Shown: positions 50,060-58,627 of the stretch, piece after piece
Layout: each line of letters starts with the position of its first letter
Position numbering within the stretch: the first letter of the stretch is position 1
Notes under the pieces: model-generated
What the model saw: only the letters and a program-made list of their open reading frames with translations
Told to the model about the DNA's origin: nothing
The model's database searches: none
Translations under genes and position numbers: made by a program
DNA from: Streptomyces sp. Ag109_O5-10
GTDB lineage: Bacteria > Actinomycetota > Actinomycetes > Streptomycetales > Streptomycetaceae
Length of the DNA: 64,000 bases
Direction of reading: 5' to 3'
Assembly: GCF_900105755.1 (NCBI RefSeq)
Contig: NZ_FNTQ01000001.1
Coordinates: 3,844,001 to 3,908,000, forward strand

Positions 50060-51056
50060 CGAAGCCCTCTCCGGTCAGTGCCACGAACGCGTCCTCCAGG
50101 GAGGCCCGTTCCACGGTGAAGCCGCGGACCCGGACGCCCGCCGTGACGAGCGCCGCGTTGACCTCGGCGAGGTCGCGCTCGGGCGGCTCGCCGGTCACCC
50201 GGTCCTCGGCGGCGACGACGTCCGCGACGCCCTGTTCCTTGAGCACCCGGGCCGCCTCCCCCGGATCCGGGGTGGTCACCACGAGCCGACCGCGCGCCCC
50301 GGCCGCCAGGTCGGCCACCGCGCCCTGGGCGATCAGCCGACCCTGCGCCATCACGGCCGCGTGGGTGCAGACCTGCTCGATCTCGTCGAGGAGATGGGAG
50401 GAGAGGAACACGGTCGTGCCGTCCCCGGCCAGTTCCCGCACCAGGGAGCGGATCTCCCGCATGCCCTGCGGGTCGAGGCCGTTCGTCGGCTCGTCCAGAA
50501 CCAGCAGCCTGCGGGGCTGGAGCAGCGCGGCTGCGAGGCCCAGGCGCTGCTTCATGCCGAGGGAGTAGGCCTTCGCCTTCTTCGCGGCGGCGGCTCCGAG
50601 TCCCACCCGGTCCAGCGCGGCCTCCACGCGGGCGCGCCGGGTGCGCGGGTCGGCGGCCGGGTCGGCGGCGTCGTACCGCAGCAGGTTGTCGCGGCCGGAG
50701 AGGAAGCCGTACAGCGCCGGGCCCTCGATGAGGGCGCCGACGTGCGGCAGTACGACGCGTGAGGCGCGCGGCATCGGGTGGCCGAGGACGCGGGCGGTGC
50801 CCGAGGTGGGTGCGATCAGGCCCATCAGCATGCGGATGGTGGTGGTCTTGCCGGAGCCGTTCGGGCCGAGGAAGCCGAAGACGCTGCCCGCGGGGACGGT
50901 CAGGTCCAGACCGTCCACGGCGAGCTGTCCGCCGTGGTAGCGCTTGGTGAGGCCGCGGGTGTCGATGACACCCGCGGCCACCTGCGCGTCGTCCCCCAGG
51001 TCCCCGGGGTGCCCGGAGTCCTCCGGTTCCCGCTCCGTGGCGGACGGTCGGTCCAT
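50046..51056 (-). CDS. ABC transporter ATP-binding protein
   Basis: A 336-residue ATPase. Walker A is GPNGSGKTTT (about residues 64-73), the ABC signature region is YSLGMKQRLGLAAALLQPRR and Walker B is LLVLDEPTNGLDPQG. An N-terminal ~28-residue polar extension precedes the domain. The C-terminal ~100 residues (EAARVLKEQGVADVVAAEDR) match the accessory domain of ABC-2 exporter ATPases. It overlaps the permease gene. Confidence 0.94.
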   Translation of the reverse strand: MDRPSATEREPEDSGHPGDLGDDAQVAAGVIDTRGLTKRYHGGQLAVDGLDLTVPAGSVFGFLGPNGSGKTTTIRMLMGLIAPTSGTARVLGHPMPRASRVVLPHVGALIEGPALYGFLSGRDNLLRYDAADPAADPRTRRARVEAALDRVGLGAAAAKKAKAYSLGMKQRLGLAAALLQPRRLLVLDEPTNGLDPQGMREIRSLVRELAGDGTTVFLSSHLLDEIEQVCTHAAVMAQGRLIAQGAVADLAAGARGRLVVTTPDPGEAARVLKEQGVADVVAAEDRVTGEPPERDLAEVNAALVTAGVRVRGFTVERASLEDAFVALTGEGFDVAG

Positions 51057-51113
51057 CGGCTCCCTCGATTCGTCGTGCGGCAGAGGCTGGCCACCGCACC
51101 CGCGCTGCCCCTG

Positions 51114-52382
51114 TCAGCCGGCGTTGGCCGCCTTCACCAGTGCGGCCTTGTCCACGGCACCGACGTACACCTTGCCGTCGTCCGTCATCAGGGCGTTGAT
51201 CAGCCGGGTGGAGAAGACGGTGCCCTTGCCGAACTTGCCGGAGACGGGGTCACCGAGCGAGCCGAGGAAGCCGCTCAGGTTGCCGCCGCCGGAGGCGGAG
51301 CCGGTGGGCACGCCGCCCTTGCTGCCGGTGTCGAGGACCGCTATGGAGTTCCAGCCCTTGCCGAGGACGTGGAAGCCGGACTTGTCGAGGCCCTTGGCGG
51401 AGCCGTCGCCGGGGGTCTTGGAGGTCTTGCCGCCCTGGTCCGTCCCGTACCTGGTGCCCCCAGCCGCCTTGCCGGCCTTGCCCGCATGGTCGCCCTCGGT
51501 GACCTTGGCACCCTTGGGCGGGGTGAAGTCGAAGGTGGAGGCGGCCGGCTTCGCGAAGCTGACCTGGGTGTAACCGGCGTCGACGACAGCCGCGCCGCCG
51601 CTGGACGGAGTGAGCGTGAACTTCAGCGGCGTACCGGTCTTCGCGTCCACCGCGATGCTGATCGCGCCGACCGTCGTACCGGACTGCTTGGGCTTGACCA
51701 CGAGCCGGTAGGCGTCCCGGCCGCCCACCTGGGCGGTGCCGTCGACCGTCACCGACGTGGTGTCGTCGACCGACTTGAGGACCTCGTCGGCGAAGTCCTT
51801 GGGCGTGGCCGGGGTTTCGTGCCGCTCGGCCTTGCCGGAGTCGGCGGCGGTGGAGTGGTAGACCTCGTTGGACTTGCTGTCGTAGCCCCACACGTCGGTG
51901 CCGTTGTGGATGAGGCTGTACTCGGCGCCGCTCTCCAGCACCGACACCTTCTGCTTCTCGGGGCCGTCGGCGGCCACCCGCAGGGTGTGCGTGCCGGAGG
52001 CCAGCTCGGTGAGCTTGCTGGTCGGGTCGGCGGACGAACCGTCGCCGCTGCCCTGCGCCGCACCGGACATCAGGCTGCTCTCCAGACCGCCGAGGTCGGG
52101 CAGGCCGAGGTCCGTACTGATCTTCACGGTGCCGGAGAGCTGCTGCACGTCCGACTTGGCGATCTTGTCGATGAGTTCCTGCGCGGTGATCTTCGGCAGG
52201 TCGGGGTCGCCGGAATTGGCGAGCGCCGGGACCAGGCCGATGGTGGCCGCGGCCACGCCCACCACCGCGACGGGGACGACGTATCGTGCGGCCTTGCGCC
52301 GTCGCTCGGCGCGCAACTCGTCGCGCGGCTCGTCGCCGGCCTGCGCGGCCCCCGTGCTGTCGTCGGATTCGTACGGTGCCAT
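51114..52382 (-). CDS. LolA/RseB-like secreted or membrane-anchored protein
   Basis: A 422-residue protein starting at ATG 52382 (MAPYESDDSTGAAQ...), preferred over an upstream ATG at 52451. One hydrophobic segment (about residues 33-52, ARYVVPVAVVGVAAATIGLV) anchors or exports it. The rest is a LolA/RseB-type beta fold (LSGTVKISTDLGLPDLGG, GTHTLRVAADGPEKQKVSVL, GGRDAYRLVVKPKQSG). In Gram-positive bacteria such proteins handle lipids or sense envelope state. It lies 57 bp from an ABC exporter pair on the same strand, so a common function is plausible. Confidence 0.8.
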   Translation of the reverse strand: MAPYESDDSTGAAQAGDEPRDELRAERRRKAARYVVPVAVVGVAAATIGLVPALANSGDPDLPKITAQELIDKIAKSDVQQLSGTVKISTDLGLPDLGGLESSLMSGAAQGSGDGSSADPTSKLTELASGTHTLRVAADGPEKQKVSVLESGAEYSLIHNGTDVWGYDSKSNEVYHSTAADSGKAERHETPATPKDFADEVLKSVDDTTSVTVDGTAQVGGRDAYRLVVKPKQSGTTVGAISIAVDAKTGTPLKFTLTPSSGGAAVVDAGYTQVSFAKPAASTFDFTPPKGAKVTEGDHAGKAGKAAGGTRYGTDQGGKTSKTPGDGSAKGLDKSGFHVLGKGWNSIAVLDTGSKGGVPTGSASGGGNLSGFLGSLGDPVSGKFGKGTVFSTRLINALMTDDGKVYVGAVDKAALVKAANAG

Positions 52383-52840
52383 GTGTGCCCTACCTCCGTC
52401 GTCGGCGGCGGCCGTCCTCGCACGTGTCCCACCCTGAGCCGCCATTCTCACCCGAATCGGTGAGTGGTGGTGATTTCCGTGGCTTCCATCTCACCAAATC
52501 GGGGGCGGGTAAGCGTCAGACCACGGAGCCAACTCCGCGTACACCTGCGGTATGACACAGGGGTGGAGACGCCTCCCCCGACCCGTAGGGGTCGTGCGGT
52601 GAAGAGGCCTCCCGTCACGGTCCGTGTCCGTCCGGCCAGCCGGCCGTATCCGGTTGGTCCGCGTGCCGTGTCCACTCCGATCGGTGCCGCACGATTACCT
52701 GGTCCGCCCAACGGGGGACGCCCATGTGGTCCGCCCGGCAGAGGGTGCCCACGTGGTCCGCCCGGCAGGGGATGCCGACGACGGCAGCCGGGGTGCGGGA
52801 GCCGGCAGCCGGGGCGTGGGAGCGGGAGCGGCCGGAAGGC
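52383..52840. other. Intergenic region with promoter and tandem repeats
   Basis: It separates the LolA-like start from the end of the polyprenyl synthase gene, both on the minus strand. No good protein frame is visible. The right part has the 27-bp tandem repeat. The left part, lower in G/C (52455-52510), probably holds the promoter. Confidence 0.5.
52700..52780. repeat. 27-bp tandem repeat, three units
   Basis: Units at 52700-52726, 52727-52753 and 52754-52780 share TGGTCCGCCC at their start and a G/C-rich remainder. A minus-strand frame reads AGRTTWAP-like nonapeptides, but no start or gene context supports translation. Confidence 0.8.
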
Positions 52841-53851
52841 CTATCCGGCTCGGTGCACCACCGCGTCGCACAGCTCCACGAGCGCCGCCTTCGGGACGCA
52901 TTCCGGCAGCGGGCTCAGCGCGGCCCGCGCCTCCTCCGCGTACCGGACCGCGTCCCGGCGGGCCTGCTCCAGCGCCGGATGCGCCCGCAGCGCCGTCAGG
53001 GCCTCCGCGTGCCGCGCGTCGTCCGTGAGGTCGGAGTCGAGCAGCTCGCACAGAGCGATGTCCTCGGCCAGCCCCAGCCGGGCCGCCCGCTCCCGCAGCC
53101 GCAGCACCGGAAGCGTGGGCACACCCTCGCGGAGGTCCGTCCCCGGGGTCTTCCCGGACTCGTGCGAGTCGGAGGCGATGTCCAGGACGTCGTCGGCGAG
53201 CTGGAAGGCGACGCCGAGCCGTTCGCCGTACTGCGTGAGGACGTCGACGACCGTCTCGTCGGCACCGGACAGCATCGCGCCGAAGCGGCAGGAGACCGCG
53301 ACCAGCGAGCCGGTCTTGCCGCTGAGCACGTCGAGGTAGTGCTCGACCGGGTCACGGCCGTCCGACGGGCCTGCCGTCTCCAGGATCTGCCCGGTCACCA
53401 GCCGTTCGAACGCGAGGGCCTGGACCCGGACCGCCTCGGGGCCGAGGTCGGCGAGGATCTGGGAGGCCCGGGCGAAGAGGAAGTCGCCGGTGAGGACCGC
53501 CAGCGAATTGCCCCAGCGGGTGTTGGCGCTGTCGACACCGCGGCGCACGGCGGCCTCGTCCATGACGTCGTCGTGGTACAGCGTGGCCAGGTGGGTGAGC
53601 TCGACGACGACGGCCGACGGCACGACCCCGGGCGCGTACGGGTCGCCGAACTGCGCGGCGAGCATCACCAGCAGCGGACGGAACCGCTTCCCCCCGGCCC
53701 GCACGAGGTGCTGCGCGGCCTCCGTGATGAACGGGACCTCGCTCTTGGTGGCGTCTAGCAAGCCTTCCTCGACAGCCGTCAATCCGGCCTGGACATCGGC
53801 TTCCAGAGCCTGGTCCCGCACGCTCAGCCCGAACGGCCCGACGACGGTCAC
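52841..53851 (-). CDS. Polyprenyl diphosphate synthase (trans-prenyl chain)
   Basis: A 336-residue enzyme of the trans-isoprenyl diphosphate synthase family. The first Asp-rich motif is LYHDDVMDEAAVRRG (DDVMD near residues 93-97), the GK(R)FRP start motif is AGGKRFRPLLVML, and the second Asp motif is FQLADDVLDIASD. It makes the long side chain of menaquinone. In S. coelicolor a homologue lies in the same neighbourhood by memory. The chain length cannot be told from these motifs alone. Confidence 0.93.
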   Translation of the reverse strand: MTVVGPFGLSVRDQALEADVQAGLTAVEEGLLDATKSEVPFITEAAQHLVRAGGKRFRPLLVMLAAQFGDPYAPGVVPSAVVVELTHLATLYHDDVMDEAAVRRGVDSANTRWGNSLAVLTGDFLFARASQILADLGPEAVRVQALAFERLVTGQILETAGPSDGRDPVEHYLDVLSGKTGSLVAVSCRFGAMLSGADETVVDVLTQYGERLGVAFQLADDVLDIASDSHESGKTPGTDLREGVPTLPVLRLRERAARLGLAEDIALCELLDSDLTDDARHAEALTALRAHPALEQARRDAVRYAEEARAALSPLPECVPKAALVELCDAVVHRAG

Positions 53852-55061
53852 GAGGGGTCTCCTGTCTGCTGGTGTCTACTGGCGATTACACGGTTTGTCG
53901 ATAGGTCGCTGCCATCACTCAAGTCAGCGTATCCGGTCAGGTTTCGATCACCGATAGCGCCCACGGTTACACCCCGGGCGCTATCGGATCACGACCGTTA
54001 TGTTCTTGATCAGCTGATACGACCTGACATCTACTGACTTAACAGGAAGTGCGGCCAGTTGTCCCGAACCGAGGCCCAGCTCGTGTCCCGCACCGGCCCC
54101 CGCGCCGGGCCCTGATCCGGGGCGGTGCTCCGGATCCGTCCGGCAACGAACCCTCCGGACAGCCGCCGCGCGGACAGGGCCCCGCTCCCCCCGTCCGGCG
54201 CCACTTGCCCGGGTGTACCCCTCTCCGCCGCCCCCCACTCGGGCCGACGGGGACACCCGGCGCACGAACGGCGGCATCCCGCACCCGTCCGCACACCCTT
54301 CCTCCACGGGTCCACGCACGACGACCTCCGCGTTCCGCCGACCCGCATCCCTCGGCCTGCGACTCCTGTATGCGCGCCTGCCCGACCGCCATCCCGCCGG
54401 CCGACGGAACGGCACCCCTACGCGCGCACGGGATGCCCGCCCTTCCCCCCGTCGGCCCGCAGGGACATCGCACACCCGGGTCCCCGCCCAGGCTGCCGTC
54501 ATGTCAACGACTCGCACCGCCGCGGAGGTTCCGTCCTCACGACGGACACGCGCACCGGCGATCCCCGATGCCCCTGACACCCTTCCCCCGACGTGATGAG
54601 AATCACGCACATATCGATCTTCGACACACCCCGGCCCGGGCCCCCAACCAGCCTCCCCGCCTGCGTCATTGAGCCCGACCGGCGACACTCGCCCCCCTCA
54701 CCCGCCCCCTATCGGCCAGAAATCCACAGGATCTATCAATTCGGACTAATCTCTCCAATCACCCATATAGGCACACCTCGGGGCGCAATTCCAACCAATG
54801 CGAGCTGGACGGTATTCCGCCGAACCGGGAAAAGGAGGATTCCGATAGTCCATAATGTCCGCTTTGCCATTATTGCCGTTTCGTGAAATGGGTCACGTGA
54901 GCCCCGACACCACAAGGGTTGTTAGGTGACCCTTCCTTCCCTTTTCCAGTGGGCCAGTTGAGGATTGGCGACCGCAAAGGATCAAGCGCCCCATACGGCA
55001 CAGATCAAGGTCAATCGGCATTTGTATGAATCAGGCTCTTGTTTCGGACATGTGCTCTCGC
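53852..55061. other. 1.2-kb region with no supported gene
   Basis: Frames in 54049-54690 on both strands are Pro/Arg/Thr- or Gly/Arg-rich and overlap each other, so none is called. From about 54720 the G/C content drops visibly, with several A/T-rich pieces (for example ATCTATCAATTCGG at 54733-54746), and stays lower to about 55060. That suggests regulatory DNA or an unrecognised RNA upstream of the riboswitch gene. Confidence 0.5.
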
Positions 55062-55237
55062 ATACGTTCCGGCTCGCCGGGCGGACGCCGAATCCTGCCG
55101 CCGCCCGTAGTGACCCATCAACGAGTTCATTCGCATGGCAGGAGCGGGGGACCCAGGTAAGTCGCCGGACCGGGCGGCCGACGTCACAGAACAGACGTCG
55201 TTCCGGAACGGCTAGGGGTGAAGTCGTACCGCCTTCG
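55062..55237 (+). promoter_or_regulatory. ydaO/yuaA-type cyclic di-AMP riboswitch
   Basis: The conserved blocks are present in order: CCGAATCCTGCCG (from 55089), GTGACCCATC, GGCAGGAGCGGGGGACCCA (55137-55155) and GGGGTGAAGTCG near the end (55215-55226). These are the paired segments and core of the c-di-AMP aptamer as found before Streptomyces cell wall hydrolase genes. A UUCG tetraloop hairpin (55225-55246) overlaps its 3' edge and could be the expression platform. It would control the transglycosylase gene at 55311. The 5' limit is approximate. Confidence 0.85.
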
Positions 55238-55310
55238 GGCGGTACGGCCGGGAACTCCCCGGGCCCGAACCCGACAGCTCACCTCGCAGGCGACGGAGAG
55301 GAACCTCGCC

Positions 55311-55790
55311 ATGCCCGCTGCCCCCCAGCACCGCCGTAACCACATCGTCCGCACGCTCGCCGTCATCGGCACCGGTGCCGCCGTCCTCGCCCTCCCGCTC
55401 ATCGGGGCGACGGCCGCGTCCGCCGCCTCCTCCACCACCACGACGGCCTCCACGACCCTCGCCGGGTACCCGAACAACCTCGACGGCTGGATCCGCGAGT
55501 CGCTCGCGATCATGGCGGAGAAGAAGATCCCGGGCACCTACAACGGCATCTACCGCAACCTGATGCGCGAGTCCTCCGGCAACCCGCGGGCGATCAACCT
55601 CTGGGACTCCAACGCGGCCAAGGGCATCCCGTCCAAGGGCCTGCTCCAGGTCATCGACCCGACGTTCAAGGCCTACCACGTGGACGGCACGTCGTTCGAC
55701 ATCTACGACCCGGTCGCGAACATCACCGCCGCCTGCAACTACGCCGCCGCGCGGTACGGCTCGATCGACAACGTCAACGGCGCGTACTGA
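55311..55790 (+). CDS. Secreted lytic transglycosylase (SLT domain)
   Basis: A 159-residue protein starting at ATG 55311 after CGGAGAGG. The signal peptide covers about residues 1-38 (IVRTLAVIGTGAAVLALPLI ... ATAASA). The SLT domain includes the catalytic Glu in NLMRESSGNPRAIN, the GLLQVIDPTF motif and the final NYAAARYGSIDNVNGAY. It cuts peptidoglycan between MurNAc and GlcNAc outside the cell, as in spore germination or growth. The upstream cyclic di-AMP riboswitch probably regulates it. Confidence 0.95.
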   Translation: MPAAPQHRRNHIVRTLAVIGTGAAVLALPLIGATAASAASSTTTTASTTLAGYPNNLDGWIRESLAIMAEKKIPGTYNGIYRNLMRESSGNPRAINLWDSNAAKGIPSKGLLQVIDPTFKAYHVDGTSFDIYDPVANITAACNYAAARYGSIDNVNGAY

Positions 55791-55808
55791 CCTGACCGAC
55801 GCCTCGCG

Positions 55809-56615
55809 TCAGTCGAAGAGTCCTTCGAGGACGACGGCGATGCCGTCGTCCTCGTTCGACGTGGTGATCTCGTCGGCCACAGCCCTGAGTTCGGGGTGGG
55901 CGTTGGCCATCGCCACCCCGTGGGCCGCCCACTCGAACATCGGGATGTCATTGGGCATGTCGCCGAAGGCGATGGCCCGTCCGGGGGTCAGCCCCAGCCG
56001 GTCGGCGGCCAGCGCGAGTCCGGTCGCCTTGGTCACGCCGCACGGCTGCAGTTCGACGGTGCCCGGCCCCGACATGGTGACCGTGGCCAGTGATCCGACG
56101 ACCGAGCGGGCGATCGTCGCCAGTTCGTCGTCGGAGAGGGTGTGGTGGCGCAGCAGTACCTTGCTGATCGGCGCGCACCACAGGTCGTCGCGCCGGGCGA
56201 CGCGCAGCGCGGGCAGCGTGGGATGGGGCATCAGATAGCCCGGCTCGATGAGCGTGAGCCCGTCCACGCCGTCCTGGTCGACCGCCGCGTACACCTGGCC
56301 GACCTCGGCCTCGATCTTCCCGAGGGCGGTCTCCGCCAGCTCCCGGTCCAGGGTGACCGACCACAGCATCCGGTGCGCGCCGGCGTCGTACACCTGCGCG
56401 CCCTGGCCGCAGACCGCGAGCCCCGTGCAGCCGAGGTCGTCGAGGAGCGGCCGCACTCTCGGGGCCGGGCGGCCGGTCACCACGAGGTGCTGGGCACCGG
56501 CCCGGCGGGCTCGCCCGAGCGCGGCGAGCGACCGTTCCGACAGGGTGTCGTCGCCGCGCAGCAGCGTGCCGTCCAAGTCGGTGGCGATCAGTGAGTACGG
56601 GGAGGGTGCGACCAT
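55809..56615 (-). CDS. HAD family (Cof-type) hydrolase
   Basis: A 268-residue HAD-IIB phosphatase. Motif I is LIATDLDGTLL (about residues 8-18), the motif II Thr is in HLVVTGRPAPR, the motif III Lys is in GVTKATGLALAA, and motif IV is FGDMPNDIPMFEWA. A Cof-type cap lies between. It dephosphorylates small metabolites such as sugar phosphates or flavin phosphates; the substrate is unknown. Convergent with the transglycosylase gene. Confidence 0.93.
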   Translation of the reverse strand: MVAPSPYSLIATDLDGTLLRGDDTLSERSLAALGRARRAGAQHLVVTGRPAPRVRPLLDDLGCTGLAVCGQGAQVYDAGAHRMLWSVTLDRELAETALGKIEAEVGQVYAAVDQDGVDGLTLIEPGYLMPHPTLPALRVARRDDLWCAPISKVLLRHHTLSDDELATIARSVVGSLATVTMSGPGTVELQPCGVTKATGLALAADRLGLTPGRAIAFGDMPNDIPMFEWAAHGVAMANAHPELRAVADEITTSNEDDGIAVVLEGLFD

Positions 56616-57105
56616 GATCAGAGAATACGGACAGCACGGCCGTGGGACTCACGTGCGTTTCGGCCTCAAGTGGCGGCCGTCGCCTTCGTGATGGGGCCGT
56701 TGCCGGTGGCGAGCGTCCGGTTTCCCGAGACGCTCGGCACCTGTCCCCCGAGGACCCGGCCGGCGACGCGCTGCACGTCGGGGAGTTCCGACGGCTCGGA
56801 CTCCGGTTCGACGGGGACGGCGACGCAGTCGAACCGGACGCCGCGCACGAGCCGTTGGGGCGGCGCTGCGCCGACGTGGACGGCACGGCCTTGGGGTGCA
56901 GGGCGTGCGCCGGCGGCGACAGGTGCCTGACCAGGGCCGAGGAAGCCCGTCGCGCCGGTGTCCACGCGGTTGCCGCCGGCGGCCATGACGTGGTCGGCGG
57001 CGGCCATGACGTGGTCTGCGGCGAGGCGATCGGTGCGCCGTCGTCACGGCCCGCGGACGGTGAGGACGGGACCGCCGCCGAAGGCGTCGGTGCCGGTCAC
57101 GGCGG
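56616..57105. other. Region of uncertain coding, with a short tandem repeat
   Basis: A plus frame at 56642-57166 and a minus frame at 56666-57007 are both open but neither has a recognisable fold, and fragments look protein-like in different frames, so a decayed gene is possible. A direct repeat (GGCCATGACGTGGTC with a GGCGGC spacer) occurs at 56981 and 57002. Confidence 0.35.
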
Positions 57106-58380
57106 CTACGGCGCCTGCTTCGTGGCGTTGCCGGAGCCGCGGCGGTTGGTGCGCCACAGCTGGTAGAGGTGCCGCGCACCCGGACGCACGAAACGGGCGA
57201 GCATGGTGACGAACGGCAGTGGGTCGTCACCCGCCAGCCAGGCCAGCTCGGTCCCGCTCGGCCGCTTCGGCGCATGCGGTGTCGTGTAGCCGCTGCGGCG
57301 GTAGGCGAGGAGGGCGGGCAAATCGATGTTCTCCACCACGTAACGGTGGCCGGTGCGCTGTTCCCCCTCCGGAACGCGGCGCCCCGTCAGGTCCAGATGC
57401 ATGGCACGGACGACGTCCACCCCCGACTCGCTCTCGAAGAGCCGGAACTGGGCGCCCATCCGCGGGTTGAAGTCGAGCAGCTTGTACTGACCGTCGCGCC
57501 GGTCGAAGCGCAGGTCGAGATCGATGACTCCGGTGAAGCCGATCTGCTTGATGAAACGCGCAGCGAGGTCGGCGAGTTCCGGGTTGTCGACGACGTACGC
57601 GTTCGCGGTCATGCCGGCGTGCGGCGGCCAGGAGCGGACCTTGACCCCGGTGAACAGAGCGCGCGGAGTGGAGTCGGCGTCGAAATAGGCGTGCACGATC
57701 CAGTCCTCGGCCTCCTCCCTCGGGAGGTACTCCTGGAGGATGACACCCGGATGGGTGCCCCAGTCACGGGCGAGGGCGAGCAGTCCCTCCCTGGTGGCGA
57801 TCCGCGTCGTTCCGTTGACGGCGGGCTGCTTGCGCCGGACGAACGCCTCACGGTTCTTGGCGACGATCGGGAAGCGGGCCTTCTCCGCGAAGTCCGCGAT
57901 CTCGTCGTACGAGTCGGGGAAAGCGGCCGCCGGGCTCGGGATGCCGTGTTCCAGGCACAGTTCGTGCAGGCCCTGCTTGCTCGCCAGCCGGCGGGGCAGT
58001 TCCGGGTCCACGCGCGGAAAGAGGAAACGGTCGCCGAGCGCGTCCTGGTGCTCGGCGATCAGGACGGCGGCCTCCTCGTCGGTGGGGATCAGCACCGTCG
58101 GACGGCCGATGCGGCGGCCGATGCGCAACAGCCCCTCGACGAGATGGTCCGGTTCCTCGGCGCCTGTCGTCGGCCACACGAACGCCCGCTTGAGATAGCG
58201 GGACGAAGCCGCCGGCGTGTACGCGTCCTCCGTGATCGCGTACATGGGAACGCCCAGGCGGCCCAGACTGCGAATCGCACCGACCCCGCCGTGATGCAGC
58301 GGATAGTCGCCGAACTTGACGATCAGGCCCGGCACGTCGCGGTCCGCCTCGAACGGCACGCTGACGGCATTCCTGGCCAC
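57106..58380 (-). CDS. ATP-grasp domain protein (carboxylate-amine ligase type)
   Basis: A 424-residue protein starting at GTG 58380 behind GGGGGGA. An upstream ATG (58437) is less likely. Residues about 110-330 form the ATP-grasp fold (FPIVAKNREAFVRRK, VILQEYLPREEAEDW, GVIDLDLRFDRRDGQYKLLD, FNPRMGAQFRLFE with metal-binding Asn/Glu). It resembles actinobacterial ligases that join a carboxylate to an amine, such as peptide or cell-wall modifying enzymes. The substrate is unknown. The C-terminus includes AWLAGDDPLPFVTML and a basic tail. Confidence 0.88.
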   Translation of the reverse strand: MARNAVSVPFEADRDVPGLIVKFGDYPLHHGGVGAIRSLGRLGVPMYAITEDAYTPAASSRYLKRAFVWPTTGAEEPDHLVEGLLRIGRRIGRPTVLIPTDEEAAVLIAEHQDALGDRFLFPRVDPELPRRLASKQGLHELCLEHGIPSPAAAFPDSYDEIADFAEKARFPIVAKNREAFVRRKQPAVNGTTRIATREGLLALARDWGTHPGVILQEYLPREEAEDWIVHAYFDADSTPRALFTGVKVRSWPPHAGMTANAYVVDNPELADLAARFIKQIGFTGVIDLDLRFDRRDGQYKLLDFNPRMGAQFRLFESESGVDVVRAMHLDLTGRRVPEGEQRTGHRYVVENIDLPALLAYRRSGYTTPHAPKRPSGTELAWLAGDDPLPFVTMLARFVRPGARHLYQLWRTNRRGSGNATKQAP

Positions 58381-58627
58381 GGGTCCCCCCACGTGTCCCC
58401 CTCTACGGACCGGATCCACCCCGTCCGTGTCCCCCAAAGGACGCTAAGCCGGAATTGCCTACTCCGACAAGGCCTATTAGGACATTGCGAACTCTTTAGA
58501 CACTGTCACGACAGCCAACTCACCCGTAACGTGTGGCGCGACCACATGGAATGCCGCGCAACGCCATAGTGACGTCGCCACATGGCCGTCCCCCGCGCGG
58601 CACGGATGAGAGCGAGGCAGCCACCCC

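Noticed and set aside
54049-54690. Genes of 207 and 235 residues on opposite strands
   Set aside because: Both are Pro/Arg/Thr- or Gly/Arg-rich in overlapping frames, with no ribosome binding site and no domain.
56642-57166. A 174-residue plus-strand gene
   Set aside because: Its end overlaps the ATP-grasp gene and its sequence is not protein-like throughout; kept only as an uncertain region.
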